Shown: positions 1 to 9,180 of the stretch, piece after piece
Position numbering within the stretch: position 1 is the first letter of the stretch
Layout: each line of letters starts with the position of its first letter
From: Anaerolineaceae bacterium
GTDB taxonomy: Bacteria > Chloroflexota > Anaerolineae > Anaerolineales > Anaerolineaceae
Direction of reading: 5' to 3'
Length of the DNA: 64,000 nt
Assembly (NCBI GenBank): GCA_016936755.1
Contig: JAFGXF010000045.1
Location: forward strand, 1 to 64,000
Position numbers and translations under genes: made by a program
Notes under the pieces: generated by a model
What the model saw: only the letters and a program-made list of their open reading frames with translations
What the model was told of the DNA's origin: nothing
Database searches by the model: none

Positions 1-1
1 T

Positions 2-994
2 GATAAAGTGGTCCTGGTGACTGGTGGAACCGGGTCATTTGGCAGAAAATTTGTGGAAGTGATGTTGAAGGAAGTTCACCCGGCGAAAATCATTGTTTAC
101 AGCCGTGATGAGTTAAAACAACATGAGATGCAAGGCGAGGGTTTCACCGACGACACGCTTCGTTATTTTATTGGCGACATACGTGATCTGCAACGTTTAC
201 GAAGAGCTTTCAATGGGGTAGATATTGTCATCCATGCAGCTGCCCTCAAGCAGGTGCCAGCCTGTGAATATAACCCGATGGAAGCCATTAAAACCAATAT
301 TCTGGGTAGCTCCAATGTGATCGAGGCGGCCATGGATGCCGGAGTTGAGAAAGTTATGGCCCTCAGCACGGATAAGGCAGTCAGCCCGGTCAATCTCTAT
401 GGCGCAACCAAATTGGCTGCAGAAAAACTACTGGTTCAAAGCAATGCCTATGCGGCTGGAACAGCAACACGTTTTAGTTGTGTTCGTTATGGTAATGTGG
501 TGGGTAGCCGTGGCAGTGTAGTCCCGGTTTTTTTCCGCCAACGTCAATCAGGGGAGATCACAATCACAGATGAGCGAATGACCCGGTTCTGGATTTCGTT
601 AGAGCAGGGAGTCCGTTTTGTGATGCGATGCACCGAGCAAATGTGCGGGGGAGAGGTTTTTGTACCGAAAATACCTTCCATGCGGGTCGTGGATCTGGCA
701 AAAGCAGTTGCTCCGGAAGCCAAAGTAAATGTTATCGGTATCCGACCAGGAGAAAAATTACATGAAGTGCTGATCTCGGAGGATGAAGCACGGACAACGG
801 TTGAAATGAACGACATGTATGTAGTACAACCTGCTGAAGCGCTCTGGTTTGGACAGGAGTGGCGCAATCGTGGCAAACCCATTGCGGATGATTTTCGATA
901 TGCTTCAAATACGAATGACGATTGGTTGAGTATCGATCAGATTAAAGAGATGATATCACCACATGGCGAAATCCTCGCACAGGGTATTGTGTAA
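2..994 (+). CDS. pseB: UDP-GlcNAc 4,6-dehydratase (5-inverting), PseB-like, 5'-partial
   Basis: Extended SDR enzyme that dehydrates and C5-epimerises UDP-GlcNAc, the first step toward pseudaminic acid and several 2-acetamido-2,6-dideoxy-L-hexoses. Counting from the GTG at 8, the Rossmann motif GGTGSFG is at residues 6-12, VYSRDELKQ at 30-38, catalytic TDK at 121-123 and YGATK at 131-135; PGEKLHE lies in the C-terminal third. The frame is open to the window edge (DKVV precedes the GTG), and family members usually carry 10-15 more N-terminal residues, so the gene almost certainly starts upstream. Its stop overlaps the next ATG (TAATG). A WbjB/CapE-type enzyme of L-FucNAc or L-QuiNAc synthesis is the alternative, because a reductase follows directly. 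Confidence 0.88.
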   Translation, partial: DKVVLVTGGTGSFGRKFVEVMLKEVHPAKIIVYSRDELKQHEMQGEGFTDDTLRYFIGDIRDLQRLRRAFNGVDIVIHAAALKQVPACEYNPMEAIKTNILGSSNVIEAAMDAGVEKVMALSTDKAVSPVNLYGATKLAAEKLLVQSNAYAAGTATRFSCVRYGNVVGSRGSVVPVFFRQRQSGEITITDERMTRFWISLEQGVRFVMRCTEQMCGGEVFVPKIPSMRVVDLAKAVAPEAKVNVIGIRPGEKLHEVLISEDEARTTVEMNDMYVVQPAEALWFGQEWRNRGKPIADDFRYASNTNDDWLSIDQIKEMISPHGEILAQGIV

Positions 995-1917
995 TGAAAA
1001 AAATCCTGATCACCGGCGCGAGTGGGTTGCTTGGGATCAATTTCGCTTTAACTGCGCAATCACTCGGGTATGAGATAGCGGGCGTTACATTAGAAAGCGA
1101 TATTGGCAGGACCCCATTTGAGTTGTCCTGTATGGATCTAACCCTACCGGGATCCATACAGAAACAGATCGAAGACCAGAAGCCGCAGGTGATCATTAAT
1201 TGTGTGGCGTTGACCAATGTGGATCAATGCGAGAAAAGCCCTGAAGCGGCTGAGCGAGTCAATGCGGCCCTGCCTGGTGAACTTGCATACGAAACCGCAC
1301 GTCGAAATATCAAATTGGTACAGATATCCACAGACGCCGTTTTTAATGGGAAGTGTGGCGGTTATGTAGAAGAGGACCCCGTTTCTCCAACGAATGTGTA
1401 TGCTGCCACAAAACTGGCTGGGGAAAAAGCGGTTATGGCTGAGGATTCAGAAGCACTTGTATGTCGGGTAGTCTTCTATGGATGGAGTATTTCCGGGACT
1501 AGAAGTCTGGCAGAATGGTTTTTTAATAAGCTGTCGACTGGAGAAGCAACCCGAGGTTTTTCTGACGTTATTTTTAGTCCACTGCTGGCAACCGATTTGG
1601 CTGCGATTATATTAAAACTGGTTGAACATGATGAGTCAGGGTTATTCCATGTGGTTAATCCACAAAGTATCAGTAAATATGATTTTGGACAGATCCTGGC
1701 ACGCCAGTTTGGATTTGATCATTCATTGATTTCACCCGCCAGTATTATGGACGCAGGTTTGATTGCAACACGATCGCCCAATTTGAATCTAAAACCCGAC
1801 AAATTACTATCCACCCTCGGGGAAGATTTGCCGGATCAGAAAACTGAAATGAGCCGTTTCCATCAGCAATACGTGGATGGATACCCATCATTATTAAAAA
1901 GCTTCAATATGAAGTGA
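994..1917 (+). CDS. RmlD-like sugar-nucleotide reductase (extended SDR)
   Basis: A 307-residue NAD(P)-dependent reductase of the RmlD (dTDP-4-dehydrorhamnose reductase) substrate-binding family. The nucleotide-binding motif GASGLLG is at residues 8-14, STDAVF at 112-117 and the catalytic pair in YAATK at 136-140. It probably reduces the 4-keto sugar made by the PseB/WbjB-like dehydratase to which it is coupled, giving a UDP-6-deoxy-L-HexNAc. No RmlA, B or C lies in view, so dTDP-rhamnose is not the obvious product. Substrate is an inference from position. Confidence 0.8.
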   Translation: MKKILITGASGLLGINFALTAQSLGYEIAGVTLESDIGRTPFELSCMDLTLPGSIQKQIEDQKPQVIINCVALTNVDQCEKSPEAAERVNAALPGELAYETARRNIKLVQISTDAVFNGKCGGYVEEDPVSPTNVYAATKLAGEKAVMAEDSEALVCRVVFYGWSISGTRSLAEWFFNKLSTGEATRGFSDVIFSPLLATDLAAIILKLVEHDESGLFHVVNPQSISKYDFGQILARQFGFDHSLISPASIMDAGLIATRSPNLNLKPDKLLSTLGEDLPDQKTEMSRFHQQYVDGYPSLLKSFNMK

Positions 1918-1959
1918 TATATCGACAATCTGGATATTTGAAGATAATGGAGGTGGCAA

Positions 1960-3210
1960 ATGGAAACAAAAGTGACTGAAGCAATAAACAGGTCGCAAAA
2001 TAGGAAAATGCGTTGGGTAACAGTCTTGCTTATTCTGGTATTGAGTGTAATTTCTTGTACCCTGCCCACGGGATTGATCCCAACCACTGCACCACCGATG
2101 GGTGTCGTAGAAACCATAGATGAAATACAAACAGTGGAATCGACGAGTACGGTCACTTTGGAACCGCAACCGTCTTCCACGCCATCTTCAACATATACTC
2201 CACAACCTACAGCTACCATCGCAAATCCAACTCCGATGGAGATTATGCCAGTTATCCCGAATCTGGCCCCCTCCCAACAGGCTTCTTTGTCACCTGTCAT
2301 TTCACCAGACACATTGATCTCCCTGACAGTGATCACAACACTGCAAGCACATGATAATCGGACAGCCAGCGTGGCATTTTCGACCAATGATCTTATACTC
2401 GCAACCGGCGCGTATGATAAAGATGCCAAGGCTTGGTCCACAACCAACTGGACACGTGCTTTTCGTTTCAGAGGGCATCAGTATACTGTATTTCAGGTGG
2501 CGATTTCGCCCGACAGCACACGATTGGCCAGTGCTTCAAACGATGGTTCAGTTAAAATCTGGAGTCTGACCAATGGTAAATTACTCAAAACGATCACTGG
2601 ATTTGATGCGCCGGTCCATAGTGTGGCATTCAACCCCGTAGGGAGTTTACTGGCTGCAGGGGCCGGGGATGGGCTCATTCACATATTTGACACAGCCTCA
2701 TGGGTTCGCGTTCGACAATTATCTGACCATTACCAGACAGTTACAGGCCTTTCATTCTCAAACGATGGCATTCTATTAGCCTCGGTAGCTAATGATGGTA
2801 TGTTGGTCATTTGGCAAATGCCAGATGGGGCCTTGTTGCGGCGGATTGAGGTGGATAACACCGCCGCTCATGCGGTTGATTTCTCACCAGATGCAAAAAC
2901 AGTCGTCGTTGCGTATGGCGACACTCAGGTGCGCATATGGGATGTGGTCAGCGGGCAGTTGCTTCATCAATTAAGTGGACATGAAAAAACTGTCCCGGCT
3001 GTGGTGTATTCACCTGATGGCTCGTTGATCGTGAGTGGATCGATGGATAAAACGATTCGATTTTATCGGGCGGCGGATGGAGTGTATCTGGGAACATATG
3101 ATGATATTCAATATGGTGTGCTATCCCTGGCATTTTCATATACACAGGACAAACTGGCTATCGGCTATTTTAATGGCTCTGTTGTAGTACTTGGATTGTC
3201 TGGTTATTGA
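1960..3210 (+). CDS. WD40-repeat lipoprotein
   Basis: A 416-residue exported protein. After a charged N-terminus there is a hydrophobic segment (about 19-31) ending in a lipobox with Cys33, then a Thr/Pro/Ser-rich linker to about residue 110. Seven WD40-type repeats follow (recurring SPDxxxLASxxxDGxVxIW patterns), enough for one seven-bladed propeller on the outer membrane face. GGAGGTGG sits just before the ATG. It lies between nucleotide-sugar genes and 8 bp from the nonulosonate synthase, so it is probably co-transcribed. Its role is unknown; a scaffold or ligand-binding function at the cell surface is a guess. Confidence 0.85.
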   Translation: METKVTEAINRSQNRKMRWVTVLLILVLSVISCTLPTGLIPTTAPPMGVVETIDEIQTVESTSTVTLEPQPSSTPSSTYTPQPTATIANPTPMEIMPVIPNLAPSQQASLSPVISPDTLISLTVITTLQAHDNRTASVAFSTNDLILATGAYDKDAKAWSTTNWTRAFRFRGHQYTVFQVAISPDSTRLASASNDGSVKIWSLTNGKLLKTITGFDAPVHSVAFNPVGSLLAAGAGDGLIHIFDTASWVRVRQLSDHYQTVTGLSFSNDGILLASVANDGMLVIWQMPDGALLRRIEVDNTAAHAVDFSPDAKTVVVAYGDTQVRIWDVVSGQLLHQLSGHEKTVPAVVYSPDGSLIVSGSMDKTIRFYRAADGVYLGTYDDIQYGVLSLAFSYTQDKLAIGYFNGSVVVLGLSGY

Positions 3211-3218
3211 GGTGACAA

Positions 3219-4286
3219 ATGGAGATTAAAATCGGTTCCAATCTGATTGGGAATGAGCACCCCACTTACTTCATCGCGGATATTTCTGCCAACCATGATG
3301 GGGATATGGAGCGGGCTAAAATACTCATTCACCAGGCAAAAGAGGCCGGCGCTGATGCAGCCAAATTCCAAAACTTTCGTGCGCCAAAGATTGTTTCGGA
3401 TTATGGATTTAAGTCATTGGGCGACCAGGTCTCACACCAGGCAACCTGGAAAAAATCAGTTTTTGAGGTCTACCAGGATGCATCGCTTCCTTTCGATTGG
3501 ACCCCAACATTGGTAGAAGAATGCGCCGATGCAGGCATCGATTATTTCTCGTCACCGTATGATTTTGAGGCCGTCGATATGCTTGATCCATATGTTCCGG
3601 CTCATAAGATAGGGTCAGGAGATATTACTTGGAGTGAGATGTTGGAGCATATTGCGCGTAAAGACAAACCGATCATACTGTCTACAGGCGCTTCTGATAT
3701 CGGCGATGTTCAACGTGCAGTCCATGCCATTTTACCGATTAATAAGCAGTTGGTGCTTTTACAATGCAACACCAATTACACTGCCAGCCTCGAAAATTAT
3801 GATCATATTCATCTGAATGTGCTGAAGACCTATCGACTAATGTTTCCAGATGTGGTGATTGGCCTGTCAGACCATACCAGTGGCCATGCCACAGTTTTGG
3901 GCGCCGTGACACTAGGGGCTCGCGTCATCGAGAAGCATTTTACGGATGACACGAATAGAATAGGGCCCGACCATCCTTTCTCCATGACACCCAAAACCTG
4001 GCGGGATATGGTGGATCGGACGCGGGAATTGGAAAGATCCATGGGTTCAGCTGAAAAGATTATTGCCGGTAATGAAGTTCAGACGGCAGTGGTTCAACGT
4101 CGCTGCTTAAGAGCTGCGCGGGATATTAAAGCGGGGGAGAGAATCACACGTGAAATGATCGATGTCTTGCGACCAGCCACGCCGGGAGCGATTCTACCGT
4201 TCGAGGTTCCATTGGTCATTGGCAAACGCGTGTTGGTCGACCTGCAATATGGGCAAGAGTTGCGTTGGATTCAAATTGGAGAGTAG
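3219..4286 (+). CDS. Nonulosonate (sialic/pseudaminic/legionaminic acid) synthase, NeuB/PseI family
   Basis: Condenses phosphoenolpyruvate with an N-acyl hexosamine to give a nine-carbon 2-keto sugar acid. The 355-residue protein has the full two-domain layout: a TIM barrel (residues 1-270; NHDGD at 25-29, AKFQ at 48-51, an SDHT and an EKHFT motif) and a C-terminal SAF/antifreeze-like domain (about 290-350) that in known enzymes caps the partner's active site. Length is normal for PseI/NeuB. RBS GAGGTGA precedes the ATG. Which nonulosonate is made cannot be read from sequence; the nearby PseB-like gene favours the Pse branch. Confidence 0.88.
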   Translation: MEIKIGSNLIGNEHPTYFIADISANHDGDMERAKILIHQAKEAGADAAKFQNFRAPKIVSDYGFKSLGDQVSHQATWKKSVFEVYQDASLPFDWTPTLVEECADAGIDYFSSPYDFEAVDMLDPYVPAHKIGSGDITWSEMLEHIARKDKPIILSTGASDIGDVQRAVHAILPINKQLVLLQCNTNYTASLENYDHIHLNVLKTYRLMFPDVVIGLSDHTSGHATVLGAVTLGARVIEKHFTDDTNRIGPDHPFSMTPKTWRDMVDRTRELERSMGSAEKIIAGNEVQTAVVQRRCLRAARDIKAGERITREMIDVLRPATPGAILPFEVPLVIGKRVLVDLQYGQELRWIQIGE

Positions 4287-5404
4287 TGCGGGTACTTTAT
4301 TTTCAAAGGGATGATACAGTACACGATCGCCGATTTCTGGATGTATTGAGCAGAATGCCGGTGGAAATATTCGCGTTGCGTCTTGAGAATGACACAACGC
4401 GGACAAATGATTGGCATCCACCCCATAATATTAAATATGTTTCCTTTACGAAGAATGATAAATTCCGATGGAGAAACGAAGCAACGGTGGTTAGTGACCT
4501 GCAAAGAATTTTCCGTGAGATCAAACCCGATGTCGTCCATGCTGGACCGGTGGATCTTTGTGGTTTCTTGGCCGCGCGGGCAGGTATGCAGCCTTTAATA
4601 TCCATGTCTTGGGGATATGACTTGCTTGTCAACGCCGTCAGGAGTATGAAGGCCCGCTGGCGAGTTCAATACGCACTCAAACAGACAAGAGTGTTATTGA
4701 CAGATTGTCAAACGGTCAGTGATAAGGCTGTCACATTAGGATATGCCACTGATCCTATCGTGACCTTTCCCTGGGGGGTTGATTTACAGGTTTTTCACCC
4801 ATCGACTGACAGAAAAATTCACCAGACATCTTATGATCCTGACCATATTGTTCTACTATCCACCCGCAGTATGGAGCAACAATATGGGTGTGATGTTATT
4901 ACAGAATCATTCATCCATTTGGCCAGAAATGATAAACGATTGCAACTGATCATGCTGGGTGACGGTTCACAGCGACAAAAAATAATTCAAAAAATCTCTT
5001 TGGCTGGCATGGCAAAGAGAGTGAGATTTGTTGGTACGGTGCCTGAATTTGAGATGCCGTCATATTTCCATGCCTGCGATTTATATATCAGCGCATCGCA
5101 TAGCGATGGAAGTTCGGTATCGCTCTTACAGGCGATGGCTTGTGGACTACCACCCCTGGTTTCCGACATTCCGGGAAACCGTGAGTGGGTCAGCGCAGGT
5201 GAAAACGGCTGGTTGTTTGTTGATGGGGATTCTGACAGTCTCGCAAATAAAATATTAGAAGCAGCTAATTCGCCGAAGCTTCGGAAGTTGTATGGTGCAG
5301 CTTCACGAAAGATAGTTGAGACCAGGGCAGACTGGGGCCATAATAGTGCCAGGCTGATGGACGCTTATCGTATGGCAATCGATCGCAGAGTGGTGAACGG
5401 ATAA
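4286..5404 (+). CDS. Glycosyltransferase family 4
   Basis: GT-B fold retaining-type glycosyltransferase, 372 residues from a GTG at 4286 that overlaps the previous stop (TAGTG) and has GGAG upstream; a TTG at 4265 would add seven residues but lacks a good RBS. The C-terminal half carries GT4 signatures: a GDG loop, FVGTVP, and a donor-binding segment SDGSSVSLLQAMACGLP. The second Glu of the usual E-x7-E is Gln here (LLQAMA), a variation to note. Substrate unknown; the context is surface-glycan assembly. Confidence 0.82.
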   Translation: MRVLYFQRDDTVHDRRFLDVLSRMPVEIFALRLENDTTRTNDWHPPHNIKYVSFTKNDKFRWRNEATVVSDLQRIFREIKPDVVHAGPVDLCGFLAARAGMQPLISMSWGYDLLVNAVRSMKARWRVQYALKQTRVLLTDCQTVSDKAVTLGYATDPIVTFPWGVDLQVFHPSTDRKIHQTSYDPDHIVLLSTRSMEQQYGCDVITESFIHLARNDKRLQLIMLGDGSQRQKIIQKISLAGMAKRVRFVGTVPEFEMPSYFHACDLYISASHSDGSSVSLLQAMACGLPPLVSDIPGNREWVSAGENGWLFVDGDSDSLANKILEAANSPKLRKLYGAASRKIVETRADWGHNSARLMDAYRMAIDRRVVNG

Positions 5405-5408
5405 AGAT

Positions 5409-6194
5409 ATGCAGAACGATAACAGTGGAACAATTGCTATTGTTCAGGGGCGTATGTCTTCCAGCCGTTTACCGGGCAAGATACTGATGGATATCGGCGG
5501 CCAACCCATGTTGATGCGTGTGGTTAACCGCGTCAGGCGTGCACAAACCGTAAACCAGGTCGTTGTGGCGACGACCGAGGATTCGAGTGACAATCCAGTG
5601 GAAACCCTTTGTCATAACAGGGGTGTCCCAATCTTCAGAGGCAGTCTGTATGACGTCCTAGATCGGTTTTATCAGGCAGCTATATTATTTCAGGCAACCA
5701 GTGTTGTTCGTGTAACCGCAGATTGCCCATTGATTGATCCTGTGGAAATCGATCATGTGGTGCATGCCTTTCATGAGCAGGATGTGGATATTGCTGCCAA
5801 TCGATTGCCGCCACCCTGGAGGCGAACATACCCGATTGGGTTGGATGTCGAAGTATGTAAAATTGAAGCACTTGAACGTGCCTGGTGTGAAGCTAAAAGT
5901 CCCCATGAACGGGAGCATGTAATGCCTTACCTTTATGAGGAAACCGGCAGATTTAAGGTCCTGGTAATCGATCACCCAATAGATTATGGTAACTTACGAT
6001 GGACGGTTGATACCCCCCAGGATTTGGATGTGATTAAGCTGATCTATCAACATTTTTCATATTGTGATGATTTTTCATGGTTGGAGGTAATAGACTTATA
6101 TCGGCGTCAACCGGAGTTGGCCAGTATGAACCAACAGATTCAACACAATCCATATAATTCCATTGATCCACGCATGAAAGGCGGGGATGCATGA
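5409..6194 (+). CDS. SpsF/NeuA-type cytidylyltransferase
   Basis: A 261-residue nucleotidyltransferase of the SpsF (spore coat polysaccharide)/acylneuraminate cytidylyltransferase family. N-terminal nucleotide-binding loop is IVQGRMSSSRLPGK, followed by TADCPLIDP, a typical position for the metal-binding Asp. It probably activates a nonulosonate as its CMP derivative, and its place two genes downstream of the NeuB/PseI-like synthase fits a PseF-like role. The last four bases overlap the next gene (ATGA). Confidence 0.75.
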   Translation: MQNDNSGTIAIVQGRMSSSRLPGKILMDIGGQPMLMRVVNRVRRAQTVNQVVVATTEDSSDNPVETLCHNRGVPIFRGSLYDVLDRFYQAAILFQATSVVRVTADCPLIDPVEIDHVVHAFHEQDVDIAANRLPPPWRRTYPIGLDVEVCKIEALERAWCEAKSPHEREHVMPYLYEETGRFKVLVIDHPIDYGNLRWTVDTPQDLDVIKLIYQHFSYCDDFSWLEVIDLYRRQPELASMNQQIQHNPYNSIDPRMKGGDA

Positions 6195-7123
6195 CTCCTT
6201 TGGTAACAATTTTTTCAACCCCCAAACCTTTCATTAATGCACAAATAACCAGGATTCAAAACAATGCATTCAACTCCTGGATCCGCCTTGGGCCGGAGGC
6301 TGATGTCTTGTTAGTTGGCCAGGAAGAAGGTGTTGAGGAGGCTGCGAGGAAAGCGGGAATCCGTTTGATCAAGAAGGTTGAGCGTAACGCACAAGGAACA
6401 CCGTTGATCATGTCCATCTTTCAAGCAGCTCGCGACAATTCATCCAGTCCTTTACTGGCTTATGTAAATGCAGATATTATTTTGGAACCAAAATTTCTCG
6501 AGGTGGCACGGCAGGTCAAGAGTCAGGCAGCGACATTTTTAGTCGTTGGCCGACGTTGGGATCTGGACATTCAACATGAACTGGATTTCTCAGAGGGCTG
6601 GGTTGATCGCTTGAAATGCATGGTTGACAAGAATGCACGGCTTCACCCGACCGGTGGAAGTGATTATTTTATCTTTCCACGCTCATGTTTCCAGCGAATT
6701 CCAGCGCTTGTTATTGGCAGAGCCGGCTGGGATAACTGGATGATCTATAATGCGAGAATCTGCAACTGGCCGGTTGTGGATGCGACGCTGACATATCAGG
6801 TGGTTCATCAACAACATGATTATGCACATCTCCCGGAAGGTAAACCGCACTACCGCCTGCCTGAATCGGATGAAAACATTCGACAGGCGGGTGGAAGACA
6901 TGCAATTTATACCCTGGTGGATGCCAATTGGTTGTTGAAAGAGGGGCGATTATTCAAAGCCCCGTTGACATTGAAAAGGCTTTGGAGAGAGATTGAAATA
7001 TTCCCCGCTACCACCTTGAAAAGGCCTTGGCTGGCGGAGCTTGCGTACTATACCTTGCACCCGCTGCGGGCGTATTGGGAACTAAGAGTTAGGTTGAGTA
7101 AAATAAGAAAGGGAAGAAGTTAG
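6191..7123 (+). CDS. Putative GT-A-like glycosyltransferase (uncharacterised)
   Basis: A 310-residue cytosolic protein coupled to the preceding cytidylyltransferase by an ATGA overlap. YVNADIILEP around residue 93 resembles a degenerate DxD metal/nucleotide site, and the segment WVDRLKCMVD...GGSDYFIFPR resembles acceptor-side regions of GT2-like proteins. It recalls unnamed proteins of glycan clusters but I cannot assign a family with certainty. Confidence 0.6.
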   Translation: MTPLVTIFSTPKPFINAQITRIQNNAFNSWIRLGPEADVLLVGQEEGVEEAARKAGIRLIKKVERNAQGTPLIMSIFQAARDNSSSPLLAYVNADIILEPKFLEVARQVKSQAATFLVVGRRWDLDIQHELDFSEGWVDRLKCMVDKNARLHPTGGSDYFIFPRSCFQRIPALVIGRAGWDNWMIYNARICNWPVVDATLTYQVVHQQHDYAHLPEGKPHYRLPESDENIRQAGGRHAIYTLVDANWLLKEGRLFKAPLTLKRLWREIEIFPATTLKRPWLAELAYYTLHPLRAYWELRVRLSKIRKGRS

Positions 7124-7179
7124 AGGTGGAGTGCTTGTGGTAAACTAAACCGCTTAATTTCTGGAACCTTGGTAATAAG

Positions 7180-8142
7180 ATGAGAGTTGGACAAAACCCG
7201 GCAAAATTTGTAAAGGATGTAAAAAAGGCTGAGCGTATTACAGTTGCAGTCCTTACATATGTTCCATTTCTGAGTGGATATTATAATGAGATGCTGGAGG
7301 TTATCAAGCTCTGCCTCAGTAGCCTTATTGCCAACTCCGATCTACCACATGATTTAATGGTATTTGATAATGGCTCCTGTCGTGAGGTTCAGGATTACCT
7401 GCGCGAGGTGCATAACAAAGGGCATATCCAGTACTTGCTCTTGTCGGATAAAAATCTTGGAAAAGGGGGAGCCTGGAATATACTGATGTCAGGTGCACCT
7501 GGTGAAATCATTGCATATACTGACAGTGATGCCTACTTCTATCCTGGTTGGCTTTCAAGAAGTGTGCAATTGCTTGAGACCTACCCGCGTGTTGGTATGG
7601 TGACTGCCCGGCCTTTCAGGCAGAATGAGACCTGGAACACGAAGACTGTAGCATGGGCTGAAAAAACCCGCGGGGTAAAAATTGAAAAAGGTGAGTTTAT
7701 CAACTGGGAGACATTTTGGAGTTTTGTGCGCAGCCTGGGAAACACGAAGAAGCAGGCCCGAGAGTGGTTCCTCTCGAGTCAGGATATTCGCTTGACGTAC
7801 AAAAATGTGCCGGCTATTGTTGGCGCCAGCCATTGGCAATTTACTGCACATAAAAAAACCCTGCAGGAGTTCCTGCCATTTGATATGACAAGACCGATGG
7901 GGCAAGTCCGGCAATTGGATGAGCGGATGAATACAGCTGGATACCTGAAGCTTATGCCAACCGAAGCCCTGGCACAGAATATGAGTAACCGTGTCCCCGA
8001 GGAATTCAGGGAATTTAATAAGACGAGTATTATATTGAAAAGCAAACCTGGCACAGGTTTGAAAATGTTAAAGGAAACACCGTTTATTAAAAAGACACTC
8101 CTGGCGATTTATGATCGTATCTTTAGGATGTATTATGAATAG
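7180..8142 (+). CDS. Glycosyltransferase family 2
   Basis: A 320-residue GT-A protein: VAVLTYVPF strand at the start, VFDNGS at 61-66, and metal-binding DSD at 115-117 (AYTDSDAYF). It is followed immediately by a close paralogue, and both begin with an unusual GQNPAKxxxxxxK leader before the first strand. Likely adds one sugar of a surface glycan; donor and acceptor unknown. Confidence 0.82.
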   Translation: MRVGQNPAKFVKDVKKAERITVAVLTYVPFLSGYYNEMLEVIKLCLSSLIANSDLPHDLMVFDNGSCREVQDYLREVHNKGHIQYLLLSDKNLGKGGAWNILMSGAPGEIIAYTDSDAYFYPGWLSRSVQLLETYPRVGMVTARPFRQNETWNTKTVAWAEKTRGVKIEKGEFINWETFWSFVRSLGNTKKQAREWFLSSQDIRLTYKNVPAIVGASHWQFTAHKKTLQEFLPFDMTRPMGQVRQLDERMNTAGYLKLMPTEALAQNMSNRVPEEFREFNKTSIILKSKPGTGLKMLKETPFIKKTLLAIYDRIFRMYYE

Positions 8143-8157
8143 GATCACGTGTGCCAA

Positions 8158-9180
8158 ATGACACGCATAGGTCAAAATCCAGCCAAACTTGGCATTCAAG
8201 CCTATAAACCGCAGAAACTGGGAATCGCCACAATCACATATATTCCATCTCTGGAAGGTTATTTTAAAGACTCTTTTAGTATCCTCAAGTTAACTATCAA
8301 GAGTCTTGAAATAAATACGCCTGAACGTTATGACCTGCTTGTATTTGATAATGGTAGTTGTTATAAGGTACAAAAAGAACTGGTCAAGCTTCAGAATCAG
8401 GGCAAGATTCGCTGGCTGATACTTTCTGAACAAAACTTGGGAAAGATAGGTGCTCAGAATTGGGTCTTTGCTGCCATGCCAAATGAATGGATCTGTTATA
8501 CAGATTCCGACGTTTTATTCAGAAAGGGATGGTTGGAAGCATCGCGGGCGATCATTTCACATTTTCCAGAAGCCGGGATGGTGGGCGCGCAACCATGTTT
8601 CTTTGATGTGTTAAAGGGTAAGGGGCAGGCACATCTATCATTACATGCTAACCCAAAATTTCAGGTAAATCTTTACACCCCTGATAAAAATGTGGTGGAT
8701 GAATACTGCCGTGGAATCAATGCCAGCGTGGAACTATCGGCCAAATATCTAGCAACTCAATTGGAAATGGTCCAGGTAGTAAACGATGGCTTTCAGGCAG
8801 GGTTGGGTGCATCGCATATGCAATTCTTAATATCATCTGAACTAGCCCGGAGTGTTGTGCCGCTACCATATAAGTCTGGTTTAAATCAGGATGAAGACAG
8901 GCAGCTTGACCAACGTATTGACGAACTCGGCCGTTTGCATATCTCCACGCTGCAACCTTATGTGGTGCACATGGGTAATGTATTGGATGAGTGGGTAAGA
9001 GAACTGGCAGTCAGCGCGGGCATAGACCGCAAGCAATCAGCAAGATTAATCCATCGGGGCAGAGAACATTTGAGTCAACGCACCTATGGATTAAGCTGGC
9101 TGGCAAACCATAAATGGACGCGCAATTGGCTGGTGCGCTTCTATAACAAACTATTTCATGTGTTATCAACTCGTCAATGA
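8158..9180 (+). CDS. Glycosyltransferase family 2 (paralogue of the preceding gene)
   Basis: GT-A enzyme with VFDNGS and a DSD metal site (CYTDSDVLF), about 340 residues. The ATG at 8158 gives a start (MTRIGQNPAK) that lines up with the upstream paralogue; a GTG at 8149 with a better spaced AGGA is possible and adds three residues. Its stop overlaps the next start (ATGA). Tandem duplication followed by divergence is likely. Confidence 0.82.
   Translation: MTRIGQNPAKLGIQAYKPQKLGIATITYIPSLEGYFKDSFSILKLTIKSLEINTPERYDLLVFDNGSCYKVQKELVKLQNQGKIRWLILSEQNLGKIGAQNWVFAAMPNEWICYTDSDVLFRKGWLEASRAIISHFPEAGMVGAQPCFFDVLKGKGQAHLSLHANPKFQVNLYTPDKNVVDEYCRGINASVELSAKYLATQLEMVQVVNDGFQAGLGASHMQFLISSELARSVVPLPYKSGLNQDEDRQLDQRIDELGRLHISTLQPYVVHMGNVLDEWVRELAVSAGIDRKQSARLIHRGREHLSQRTYGLSWLANHKWTRNWLVRFYNKLFHVLSTRQ

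Noticed and set aside
1863-2447. 194-residue open frame on the minus strand
   Set aside because: Lies opposite the linker and signal region of the WD40 lipoprotein; no RBS or recognisable motif, while the plus frame has clear repeats.
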